From positions 1,400,527 through 1,464,526 of the forward strand of contig FP929140.1 in NCBI GenBank assembly GCA_000198515.1: DNA of 64,000 nucleotides. The letters run 5' to 3'. Under the pieces are notes generated by a model. That model was not told the origin of the DNA and made no database searches. It saw only the letters and a program-made list of their open reading frames with translations. Made by a program: the position numbers and the translations under genes. The stretch is from a gamma proteobacterium HdN1. Lineage in GTDB: Bacteria; Pseudomonadota; Gammaproteobacteria; Pseudomonadales; Ketobacteraceae. This document shows positions 56,965 through 64,000 of the stretch, piece by piece; within the stretch, counting starts at the first letter, position 1; the number at the start of each line of letters is the position of its first letter.

Positions 56965-57523
56965 AAAAAACTCCTAACACAATTCAAGGGACTCAGGGCT
57001 CTGTGTAGTAAACAGGCCACAAATCCGAACGATCTAGAAACAATCCATCGTTCTATAAACAATCCATCGTTGAGTGGGGATGTCAGCCGTGACTGGGAGT
57101 CCGTGTTGCCGAGCGATGAAAAAGGCTGCTCGACTGCCAAGTGGCGGAGATAAAGGAAATTGAGAAAAGTAGGAACGATGCGCTGTTGTTTTATAGGTTC
57201 ATAAGCGCTTGTGGGCGCAATCATGCTGCGATCAGATCAAAAAACGATCAGTGTTGCGCGTGGTTGTGAACTGTGCACGGTAATTGTTGTGACCGGCTGG
57301 ACAGGGTGAGTGGGCTTTTGTCGCAGAATCGGCTCGCGCAGCGAACGGTAAGCTCTTTGCGCAAAAAAAACCGTAAGCACAGCGAGACGCGGAGAAAGAT
57401 GGGGGCGCGGAGAAAGATGGGTTAGGAGGTGATGCTAATGCAGCGCTCTAAGGGCGCCAAGGAAGGTGCCGACCAGCAAAAGGATCGGCCGCTATCTACG
57501 TAGGGGAATCTATATGATGATAG
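56965..57523. other. Intergenic stretch between the M66 gene and tRNA-Ser
   Basis: No supportable gene. Two direct copies of AAACAATCCATCGTT (57038-57052 and 57057-57071), 19 bases apart, lie upstream of the protease gene and look like tandem activator or repressor sites. A second direct repeat, CGCGGAGAAAGATGGG, occurs twice near 57388-57420. Confidence 0.5.
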
Positions 57524-57614
57524 TGGCGGTGAGGGAGGGATTCGAACCCTCGGTACGCTATTAACGTACACACACTTTCCAGGCGTGCTCCTTCAACCGC
57601 TCGGACACCTCACC
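57524..57614 (-). tRNA. tRNA-Ser (anticodon GGA)
   Basis: Acceptor stem GGTGAGG/CCTCACC, discriminator G, encoded CCA, anticodon loop CTGGAAA (GGA), a long variable arm (GTGTGTACGTTAATAGCGTAC) here described in part, and T-loop GGTTCGAATCC. The 91-base length is right for a class II tRNA. Confidence 0.95.
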
Positions 57615-57715
57615 GTGGGACGCATCTTATCTTGCAGTTGCCAGCCAAAGAGAACTCTTGGGGTGGGCCGCATAATGATAAGAGCGCCGTAAGATATAGC
57701 TTTTTTTTCAGGGAA

Positions 57716-58276
57716 TCAAGGCATTCCCCAAAAAACTGAGTGGTTTGTATCGGGATTGGTGAGTTTGGGGGTTTCCAATGCCGTGCCGACGTAGAGATAG
57801 CCCACAATGCGATCGGGCGCATCCAGCTTAAAAGCGGCTTGGATCAAGGGGTCGGAGGTAAAGTCACCAGTGCGCCACATGCACGAAAATCCCATCGCAT
57901 GGAAGGCAAGCTCTAGGTTATGTACTGCGCAACCTGCCGCGATCAGTTGTTCCCATTCGGGGATCTTGCTTTCGGTCGCAATGTGGCATCCGACCACAAT
58001 CACCATGGGGGCACGAAGCGGCAAGCTGCGCAGACGCTCTGCAGCGGTGTCGTTGATTTCAGGATTTTTGGCGCGGCCTGCCTGTTCAAAAACCTGGCCG
58101 AGCTGCGTGAGGGCTTCGTCTTGCAGAACAAAAAAACGCCAAGGCCGTAACTTTCCGTGGTCAGGCGCGCGGCGTGCGCAGGCAATGGCTTCATTGACCT
58201 GATCGCTGGAGGGGGCGGGCATGCCTAGTTTGGGCGTTGAGAGGCGATTTTTGAGCAAATCAAGCAGTGTTTGCAT
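57716..58276 (-). CDS. Nitroreductase family oxidoreductase (YdjA-like)
   Basis: The 186-residue protein fits the FMN-dependent nitroreductase superfamily: ARRAPDHGKLRPWRFFVLQD near the N-terminus, then GCAVHNLELAFHAMGFSCMWRTG and the C-terminal IVGYLYVGT. AAAGGAG is 6 bases before the ATG at 58276, better than the upstream ORF start. The substrate is not predictable. Confidence 0.88.
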   Translation of the reverse strand: MQTLLDLLKNRLSTPKLGMPAPSSDQVNEAIACARRAPDHGKLRPWRFFVLQDEALTQLGQVFEQAGRAKNPEINDTAAERLRSLPLRAPMVIVVGCHIATESKIPEWEQLIAAGCAVHNLELAFHAMGFSCMWRTGDFTSDPLIQAAFKLDAPDRIVGYLYVGTALETPKLTNPDTNHSVFWGMP

Positions 58277-58391
58277 GGAGACTCCTTTCTGCTTTCGATG
58301 AGATTGCGCGGCGTTTGGATGAGAGCCGCACAATTAGGCCCGATAAATGAAGGGCCTAGCGCCCGAGTATACTCCAAAAACGCGCCTCTGC

Positions 58392-58450
58392 AGGGGTGGG
58401 CCTATGCTTGTGACCCATGCTTGTGGGCCTATGCTTGTGGACCAATGTGC
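58392..58450. repeat. Short direct repeats
   Basis: ATGCTTGTG occurs three times within about 45 bases (with TGGGCCTATGCTTGTGG twice). The meaning is unknown; the region separates two minus-strand genes. Confidence 0.6.
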
Positions 58451-58455
58451 CTGTC

Positions 58456-59349
58456 CTAGGCTCCACTGTATTCTCCGAATAAAAACAGGCCGCCATCGCC
58501 GTTCTTCAGCTCGTAGCGGCGCGAACCCGAGGGGCGAGCGGCGCTGCGGTAAACGTACATTGAGGAGGAAGGCAGCGGAACGGGGCGCACAAACCGCGCG
58601 CTTATTTGCCGAACGCTATGACGGGCGCCTTCTCGCGCTTCGAGCGCAGCCCAGCTCAGCGACAGGCTTGCAAATCCATGCAAAATTTTCTGGCCAAAGG
58701 GAGAGTGGCGGGCGGCATAGTTTGCCCAGTGAACCGGGTTGAAATCGCCCGTAAGCAGCGCAAAGCGCAGGCCATCTTGCGAATCCACAGCCCACGCACC
58801 GGCAGTTTCCCACTGGCGGGCAGGGGCGATGCGAGCTTTGCTGGAATCCGGCAGCGCCTGCTTGGGTACGATGCAGTGTAGGAGTGCATCAATCGCGATT
58901 TTCTTACGGCGGTTCCGCGTTACTACATGCACCGAGAGCGCTTTGCGCTGCTCGTTTTCTTCAACATTGACGATCTCTGCAGAAAGATAAAGCTTTTCGC
59001 CCGGACGGATGGCGGCAAAAGATTTGATCTCGCAGCCGACGTTCACCAGTTGGGTGAGGCGTGCTTGTGTGAGCAGGAGTTTCATTGCCAGTGGCAAGCT
59101 CCACTGTGAAAACATGTGCGCAGGAACCGTTAAGATCAAGCCGGTTGCGGGTGCTTGAACCCACTCAAGGTAGTTGCGTACCAAAGGGAGGCTGGGCGCT
59201 TCCACTTCATCATAAGCAATCAGTGGTTTGTTGCGTTCGGGGCGGGCCCGCGGTAGCGGCAACGCGTTGGTGATGCGCGTTTGCGCAAGAGAAGCCAAGC
59301 TATGCCGTTGATCTAGCAAGGATACGAAGGGAATCGGTTTGAGAAACAT
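58456..59349 (-). CDS. MaoC-like acyl dehydratase (hotdog fold)
   Basis: The 297-residue protein has a MaoC hydratase motif near the C-terminus: LTGDFNPVHWANYAARHSPF, then GQKILHGFASLSLSW, matching D-x-N-P-x-H. The N-terminal half is a likely second hotdog. It probably hydrates or dehydrates an acyl-CoA or acyl thioester intermediate. It is in a minus-strand region with other acyl-CoA genes. Confidence 0.8.
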   Translation of the reverse strand: MFLKPIPFVSLLDQRHSLASLAQTRITNALPLPRARPERNKPLIAYDEVEAPSLPLVRNYLEWVQAPATGLILTVPAHMFSQWSLPLAMKLLLTQARLTQLVNVGCEIKSFAAIRPGEKLYLSAEIVNVEENEQRKALSVHVVTRNRRKKIAIDALLHCIVPKQALPDSSKARIAPARQWETAGAWAVDSQDGLRFALLTGDFNPVHWANYAARHSPFGQKILHGFASLSLSWAALEAREGARHSVRQISARFVRPVPLPSSSMYVYRSAARPSGSRRYELKNGDGGLFLFGEYSGA

Positions 59350-59667
59350 GCTTCAGCCTCTTTTGCCTTGAGCTAGGCATACGCGGGTATGAGGCTAAGG
59401 ATAGCGTCTGAAGTGCGGTAATGTTCGCATTTGAAATGGTTTGAAACAAATTTGCGTGCTCTGGTTCAAAAAAGAGAACAACTGTTCTTGATGATGTCGC
59501 AAAAATATGTAAATGAGAAAACAAACGTTCAGCCTTTTTTCAGCAGAAACCTTGCTCTCTCGTTGTTCTGCGTGTGCTCGTAGGCGCGAGATACTCGCAC
59601 GAAAAGAAAGCGGAAACGAAAAAAAAGAAACATGGCCGCGCGTATTTCGCACAAACGCCTGCGGTTG
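59350..59667. other. Intergenic stretch between MaoC-like and CheX-like genes
   Basis: 318 bases with no supportable gene. It is A-rich around 59,590-59,630 and must hold the promoter of the MaoC-like gene. I see no repeats or hairpins of note. Confidence 0.35.
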
Positions 59668-60642
59668 CTAAAACAACTCAAGGTCGCCGCTGTTGAGCAT
59701 CTGGTTCATTGCATTTTCGGATTCCTTGTATTGCTCAGGCGACCATGCCATGTGGAAGATAAAGCGTTGGTAGACCGTAATAAAACTATCATGGTCATCT
59801 TTGTCTTCGACCGTGTAGCGAATGCATAGCTGTGGCTGGTTGACGCCAAAAGTAATGTATTTGTCGACATGATTGACGATGATCGGCACTTGGGTGCGGT
59901 ACTGTGTAGACGCCTGTTCGCTACCGGAGAAAAAGCGCCCCTTGATTCCGCCCCAAATCAGGTTGGTGATCTCGCTTAACATGCTGTCGATCCCGCGAAT
60001 CCGCGCCTCTTCGGGCGGTAGGCTCGTGCGACCGTCGCGAATCGCATCGATCAGCCCCGGCTTGTCGACCTGCAGCATCATATAGCCACGGCACCAGCTA
60101 CTTTCCAGCTCCATCAGGCTCAGTAATTCCCCAAAAATACTTTTATCGCGCACGATAAAAGGGTGGCCGATATTTACAACGGAGTCTCGAAACGTAGAAC
60201 GCAGTGCGGTGTCGGAAATCTCTTGGATGCCAAGCACCATTGACGGTGGGTAGTGCATGCTGAACACAAAAGAATTAACGAGTTTCTTCAGCCCGCTCAG
60301 GTCGCTAAGCTGATATTGGCCTGCGAACAGCGATTCGGTCTGTTCTGCATCAAGGCCCAATTGTTCCAGCGAGCTGCCTTCTTCTAGGCGCAGAAAAATT
60401 GGCACTTCTGGGCGCAGCCGGCGAATTTGGTGCGCCATTTTGATGGTTGCCTGCGGCTCGGCGCCGTTCAGCAGAATTGCGCCGAGGTTGATGCTTCCCT
60501 TGATGACTTCCACCAAATCGCCGGAGCGCACCCGCATACCGATCAGGTTGTTGACGTCGCAAAAGCTACGGATCTGCGCGAGAATTTCTTCGTTTTCTTC
60601 ATGCACCAGCACTTTGCTGACGATTTCGGCATTTTCGGTCAT
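59668..60642 (-). CDS. CheX-like chemotaxis phosphatase-family protein with receiver-like N-terminus
   Basis: The 324-residue protein has a C-terminal CheX/CheC-like domain. Its active-site ExxN pattern is visible in MLSEITNLIWGGIKGRFF (E-I-T-N). The N-terminal 120 residues (SKVLVHEENEEILAQIRSFC ... VPIFLRLEEGSS) look like a receiver domain without the usual phosphoacceptor pocket. CheX/CheC remove phosphate from CheY-type proteins. It is not next to a che operon. The ATG at 60642 is chosen over an upstream frame. Confidence 0.65.
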   Translation of the reverse strand: MTENAEIVSKVLVHEENEEILAQIRSFCDVNNLIGMRVRSGDLVEVIKGSINLGAILLNGAEPQATIKMAHQIRRLRPEVPIFLRLEEGSSLEQLGLDAEQTESLFAGQYQLSDLSGLKKLVNSFVFSMHYPPSMVLGIQEISDTALRSTFRDSVVNIGHPFIVRDKSIFGELLSLMELESSWCRGYMMLQVDKPGLIDAIRDGRTSLPPEEARIRGIDSMLSEITNLIWGGIKGRFFSGSEQASTQYRTQVPIIVNHVDKYITFGVNQPQLCIRYTVEDKDDHDSFITVYQRFIFHMAWSPEQYKESENAMNQMLNSGDLELF

Positions 60643-60756
60643 AAAAATTGGATTTCCAGAGCGGTGGCAGTCGATACCCACTCAGTGTAGGCGACGCTTT
60701 GGAAATTTGCCGTTGCGATAAAAGTTTGCTTTCGCAATGACCGAAAAAATCCTTCT

Positions 60757-61638
60757 TCAATCCTGCCACCAAGGGTAAAAAGCGGGCATCTGGCTGGCTT
60801 TGCCCGCGTAGTTGGGGTCGCGTTTTTCCAGAAAAGAAGCAACGCCCTCTTTACCATCCTCCAAGCTTGTGTAGAACATGCCGAGCGATTCTACGCGATG
60901 GGCCTCACGCGGGTGTGGCAAGGCGCTGTTGCGATAGAACATTTGGCGCGCGATGGCAATGGCCACTGGGGAGCGATGCTGTATGAACTTGCGGGCGAGT
61001 GCGTAGGCAGCCGGTAGCAGTTCGTCAGCGGGGTATACACCTTTGACTAGGCGCCCGTGGTGAGCTGCATGAGCGTCGATGATGTCGCCACTGTAGACCC
61101 ATTCCAGCGCCTGTTGCATGCCGACAATGCGTGGCAGGAACCAACTGGAGCAGGCTTCTGGGACTACGCCGATTTTGCCGAATACAAAGCCAATGCGTGC
61201 TTTTTCGGAGGCAAGGCGGATGTCCATCGCGAGCGTCATCGTTGCGCCGATGCCCACAGCTGCGCCGTTAATGGCGGCGATGATCGGTTTTTTGCAATCG
61301 TAAATGGCGAGCGTTACTTTGCCGCCGGTGTCGCGGATCCCGTTTTGAATTTCAGGGCTTTCCAAACGCTCCCGCATATCGGCATTGGTGGGGCGCAGGT
61401 CTTCGTTGAGCCCGAATACGTTGCCGGGGGCGGAGAGATCCATCCCCGCACAAAAGGCGCGCCCTGCGCCGGTAACGACGATGGCTTTTACGGCGTCTTC
61501 TTCGGATGCGCGCCGAAAGGCTTGTTCGAGTTCGGCGGCCATGGTGGGCGTGAAGGAGTTGAGCTGCTCGGGGCGGTTGAGTGTGAGGGTGAGAATGCCG
61601 TCTTCGTCGACGCGGTAATCAAGAGTGGAGTAGCTCAT
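60757..61638 (-). CDS. Enoyl-CoA hydratase/isomerase family protein
   Basis: Crotonase-superfamily protein, 293 residues, with LTLNRPEQLNSFTPTM, the oxyanion-hole segments GAGRAFCAGMDLS and INGAAVGIGATM, and GFVFGKIGVVPEACSSW where the catalytic Glu is expected. Likely acts in acyl-CoA beta-oxidation or related degradation. It stands alone, upstream of CheX-like. Confidence 0.9.
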   Translation of the reverse strand: MSYSTLDYRVDEDGILTLTLNRPEQLNSFTPTMAAELEQAFRRASEEDAVKAIVVTGAGRAFCAGMDLSAPGNVFGLNEDLRPTNADMRERLESPEIQNGIRDTGGKVTLAIYDCKKPIIAAINGAAVGIGATMTLAMDIRLASEKARIGFVFGKIGVVPEACSSWFLPRIVGMQQALEWVYSGDIIDAHAAHHGRLVKGVYPADELLPAAYALARKFIQHRSPVAIAIARQMFYRNSALPHPREAHRVESLGMFYTSLEDGKEGVASFLEKRDPNYAGKASQMPAFYPWWQD

Positions 61639-61644
61639 GAGGGT

Positions 61645-62298
61645 TTAGTTCTCGGGCTTGGTCAGGTGGGTGATAAAAGAGAAAAACATGCTTCCTGGGT
61701 GCAAAGAGAAATCAAATTGCTGCACCCTGTGCCAGGCGTTAAGGTGTGCGGTCATTTCAGGGTAGCGGCGCTGTAAGTGTTCCCAATGGGGCGTTGGGTA
61801 GAGGCGAATGCTGCCGCCGGGCGCAAGTACGCGACTGAATTCCCGAAAAATTTTTGTAAGCAGGTGAGGGTCTTTGATCCAGATAAATAGTAGCCAGCTT
61901 GATAGGATCGTATCTACGCTGCCAGTCTCGAAGGGGAGTTGATCAGCCCATGCGGCGATGGCTTTTTCAAGGCCCGGCATCTCTGCTTTGGGGCGGTGTT
62001 TGGCGCCTGTCATAAACGATTTGGCGGCGTCCAGAATGCCAAACTGAAAACCTTGTTCGAGCTTTGGGTCGATGCCGTAAAAGTCGATCTGGTGGTGATG
62101 GCAAGCCTGAAACATGGAGTCTGCGGTGAACGGTGTCAGGCCGCAACCTACGTCGATCACGGTTTTGCCTTGTAGGGATTGAAGCACCTCTGCTTCGCTT
62201 TGATCGTTAAAAAATACTTTGCGATAAAACCAGAACGGCCTTGCGGTGCTAAGCACAGGCAAATCAAGCCGCTCATAGAGGGCGATATTGATCGCCAT
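61645..62298 (-). CDS. SAM-dependent methyltransferase
   Basis: Class I methyltransferase with motif I VIDVGCGLTPF and later FETGSVDTILSSWLLFIW and REFSRVLAPGGSIRLYPTP. The start at 62298 (MAINIALYERLDLP, 217 aa) is chosen; the frame is open to a GTG at 62391, which would add 31 unremarkable residues. The substrate is unknown. Only 6 bases separate it from the enoyl-CoA hydratase gene, so the two may be co-transcribed. Confidence 0.8.
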   Translation of the reverse strand: MAINIALYERLDLPVLSTARPFWFYRKVFFNDQSEAEVLQSLQGKTVIDVGCGLTPFTADSMFQACHHHQIDFYGIDPKLEQGFQFGILDAAKSFMTGAKHRPKAEMPGLEKAIAAWADQLPFETGSVDTILSSWLLFIWIKDPHLLTKIFREFSRVLAPGGSIRLYPTPHWEHLQRRYPEMTAHLNAWHRVQQFDFSLHPGSMFFSFITHLTKPEN

Positions 62299-62409
62299 GG
62301 CTTTGAAGTTGAGGCTTGCAAGTGTTGTGCTTAGCTTGGCCAATTCGGGTGCTCCAATGTTTGGCTGCCGTGATTTGCTTGCACAAATCACGGGAAAATG
62401 GGTGGAGGT

Positions 62410-62883
62410 TCAATCCTTGGATTTTTTCTCGCTGATCCAAAGTTTGATCACGCCTTTTACTACCGGCGTGCCTTGGTCATCCAGCGCCGTAACGGTCACG
62501 TTCAGATCGCCTGGCTTCCAGTCTTCGGGGTTGATTTCGGCGATGCCGGTGATGTCTGAGCCGGCTTTTGCGGTGTAGTCAACGCTCATGCCTTTGGGAA
62601 TCCAGCGCAGGTGCTTGGGTACCGAAACTTCGGCAACGGTGCCCATGGCCATTTCCAGCAGGTTGCAGATGGCGATGACGTGCACGGTGCCGATGTGGTT
62701 TTCGACGGCGCGGCGTTTTTTCAGGGTGAGGCGCGCGTAATTCGGGCGAAGCTCCTCAATCTGCGCGTTTACGCTGCGGAAATAGGGTGCTTTGAATTGC
62801 ACGGCTTTGGAAAATATCCGCTTTCCGCCGGGGACGCCGGAGAGTTTGTTCCAGTAACTTAGAATTGCGTTGGTTTCGCTCAT
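62410..62883 (-). CDS. DUF4442 hotdog-fold thioesterase-like protein
   Basis: The 157-residue protein matches DUF4442: NKLSGVPGGKRIFSKAVQF, then LRPNYARLTLKKRRAVENHIGTVHVIAICNLLEMAMG in quoted parts, and WIPKGMSVDYTAKA. The DUF4442 family is a hotdog-fold relative of acyl-CoA thioesterases (PaaI type). The ATG at 62883 is chosen over an upstream GTG at 62892. Confidence 0.85.
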   Translation of the reverse strand: MSETNAILSYWNKLSGVPGGKRIFSKAVQFKAPYFRSVNAQIEELRPNYARLTLKKRRAVENHIGTVHVIAICNLLEMAMGTVAEVSVPKHLRWIPKGMSVDYTAKAGSDITGIAEINPEDWKPGDLNVTVTALDDQGTPVVKGVIKLWISEKKSKD

Positions 62884-62958
62884 AACTCTCACTACTTCGG
62901 TTTGTGGGGTTTTGGGTGTGGATTTTTCTGTCTAGAAAAAAGGTGCTTCTACTGCGCT

Positions 62959-64000
62959 TCAAATATGAATTAGACGCTCCTCAGATTCCTCTGCGGTGCA
63001 GCTATGCAGGTCGGCAGCGATTTCAAGTTCGTTCAGGCCGTTTTCGATATAGGTAAGCATTCGCTGCATGGAAGGCATGGTTCTGCGGCAGGCGATTAGG
63101 CCGAATTCAAGCTGATCGCAGTAGCTGGTGAGGGTGATATTCAGTGCGACATGGTTGAGGGCGATGGATACTGGGTACATGCCGAGCAAACGCGCACCGT
63201 TCCAGTAGAGTGTGTCGCGGGGGCCGGGTACGTTGGATATTACTACGTTAAAGGCGAGCCAGTCGGGTCGTAGGCCCGTCATGAGATTCAAGCCGGTAGG
63301 CGCGAGCGTAAGCGCGGTGTAATTGGTGATTTCCTCTGGGGTCATACCGGCGAAGCGTTTCTTCGCATTGCGAACAGAGGCCTTCACCATTTGCAAACGA
63401 TCGCTGGGGTCAGCAATATGGGTGCCCAGATTGGCGAGAATCATGGCAACTTGGTTGCCCTCTGCGCTCTCATCCTTGCGCAGTGAAACTGGGACCATTG
63501 CGATTAAGGGCTTATCGGGTAGTTTGCGCAGCATGATCAGGTAATTTCGCAGTGCGCTGCCGCAGATTGCCAGTACCACATCGTTCAACGTTGCGTGAAA
63601 TGCTTTGGCGATTCGTGCAATGCGTGCCACTGAAAAAGACTGCGCAGCAAAACGTCGGGAACCGGTGATGCTATCGTTAAGGATGGTATGCGGTGCCTGG
63701 AAAACGGAAATGAAATCCGGGTCGGTTTTGGCGCGTTCGCCGGCTTTGTAAATTTCTCTTGCAACGGTGGGGATGGTGGACAGTTGCTTGTTGAGCCCTG
63801 CGGTGAGCTTGGCAACCGAGGAAGCAATGTCGAGCGGGTTTGGTAATGGTAAACTGGCGCTGCTGAGAGTCTTGTGATGATGGCGGGCCCAGACCGGTGG
63901 CAGGTCGTATTCGTCGGGGTTGGTGGTGAGTGCGCGCGTGCCTGTGCGCATCGCCGAGATCCCGTCCATCATGGAATGGTGAATTTTGCAATACACGGCA
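62959..64000 (-). CDS. Wax ester synthase/diacylglycerol acyltransferase (WS/DGAT), partial
   Basis: The gene runs off the right edge, so its N-terminus is missing. The visible 345 residues begin in the active-site motif KIHHSMMDG (HHxxxDG). It also has the conserved blocks AKAFHATLNDVVLAICGSALR and ISNVPGPRDTLYWNGARLLGMYP. These enzymes make wax esters or triacylglycerol from acyl-CoA. Its neighbours (DUF4442, MaoC, enoyl-CoA hydratase) fit lipid metabolism. Confidence 0.92.
   Translation of the reverse strand, partial: AVYCKIHHSMMDGISAMRTGTRALTTNPDEYDLPPVWARHHHKTLSSASLPLPNPLDIASSVAKLTAGLNKQLSTIPTVAREIYKAGERAKTDPDFISVFQAPHTILNDSITGSRRFAAQSFSVARIARIAKAFHATLNDVVLAICGSALRNYLIMLRKLPDKPLIAMVPVSLRKDESAEGNQVAMILANLGTHIADPSDRLQMVKASVRNAKKRFAGMTPEEITNYTALTLAPTGLNLMTGLRPDWLAFNVVISNVPGPRDTLYWNGARLLGMYPVSIALNHVALNITLTSYCDQLEFGLIACRRTMPSMQRMLTYIENGLNELEIAADLHSCTAEESEERLIHI

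Overview
The window looks like a chromosomal segment of a flagellated, Gram-negative gammaproteobacterium. The block flgA-flgM-flgN-PilZ divergent from cheV-cheR-flgBCDE is arranged as in Pseudomonas and related orders. Sigma-54-type and FliA-type promoters, a GlpG rhomboid, a BCP peroxiredoxin, ferrochelatase, a DUF2339/DUF3999 pair and a wax-ester-synthase-like gene fit the same placement. Species cannot be named from the sequence alone.

Layout. 1-1000: a small toxin-antitoxin-like trio (DUF4258, DUF2283, BrnA-like) beside a decayed tyrosine recombinase. 1.3-7.8 kb: housekeeping genes (cold-shock protein, tandem kinase/pseudokinase, hemH, bcp, glpG-like, an endonuclease I with a cysteine-rich tail). 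7.77-10.69 kb: a 2.9-kb segment bounded by 26-bp inverted repeats, holding a TnpB gene with flanking palindromes, a YafNO-type toxin-antitoxin operon and a frameshifted serine recombinase; tRNA-Arg(CCT) follows. 10.9-19.3 kb: flagellar and chemotaxis genes, ending abruptly after flgE. 19.5-26.0 kb: an unknown 354-residue protein and the DUF2339/DUF3999 pair.

26,464-52,830 is a complete Tn7-like transposon. Its ends start TGTAAAT, carry repeated TTGAACA-core sites (three left, four right), and are flanked by the 5-bp duplication TATGC. It splits a DnaQ-like 3'-5' exonuclease gene whose reading frame is exactly restored if the element and one copy of TATGC are removed. Core genes are tnsA, tnsB, tnsC and a short tniQ; a second, long tniQ lies at the far end. 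Near the left end is an operon with an XRE regulator, a small membrane protein and a homologue of the replication-terminus protein Tus. Cargo is (a) a type I restriction-modification locus under a WYL-type repressor with a perfect palindromic operator, with extra genes (DUF4268, DUF3800, an unknown) between hsdS and hsdR and an in-frame amber codon in hsdS; and (b) a ubiquitin-like-pathway cassette: MBL-fold enzyme, fused E2-E1-JAB protein and a four-helix membrane protein, divergent from sigma-like protein, small ORF and ImmA/IrrE protease. I see no CD-NTase and no ubiquitin-like gene in this cassette; it is my best candidate for an under-described defence system.

53.1-64 kb returns to the chromosome: an IS3 remnant, an M66-type lipoprotein metalloprotease with a ricin-like C-terminus, tRNA-Ser(GGA), a nitroreductase, and a run of minus-strand genes (MaoC-like, CheX-like, enoyl-CoA hydratase, methyltransferase, DUF4442, WS/DGAT) that suggests acyl-lipid metabolism. 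The last gene runs off the right edge.
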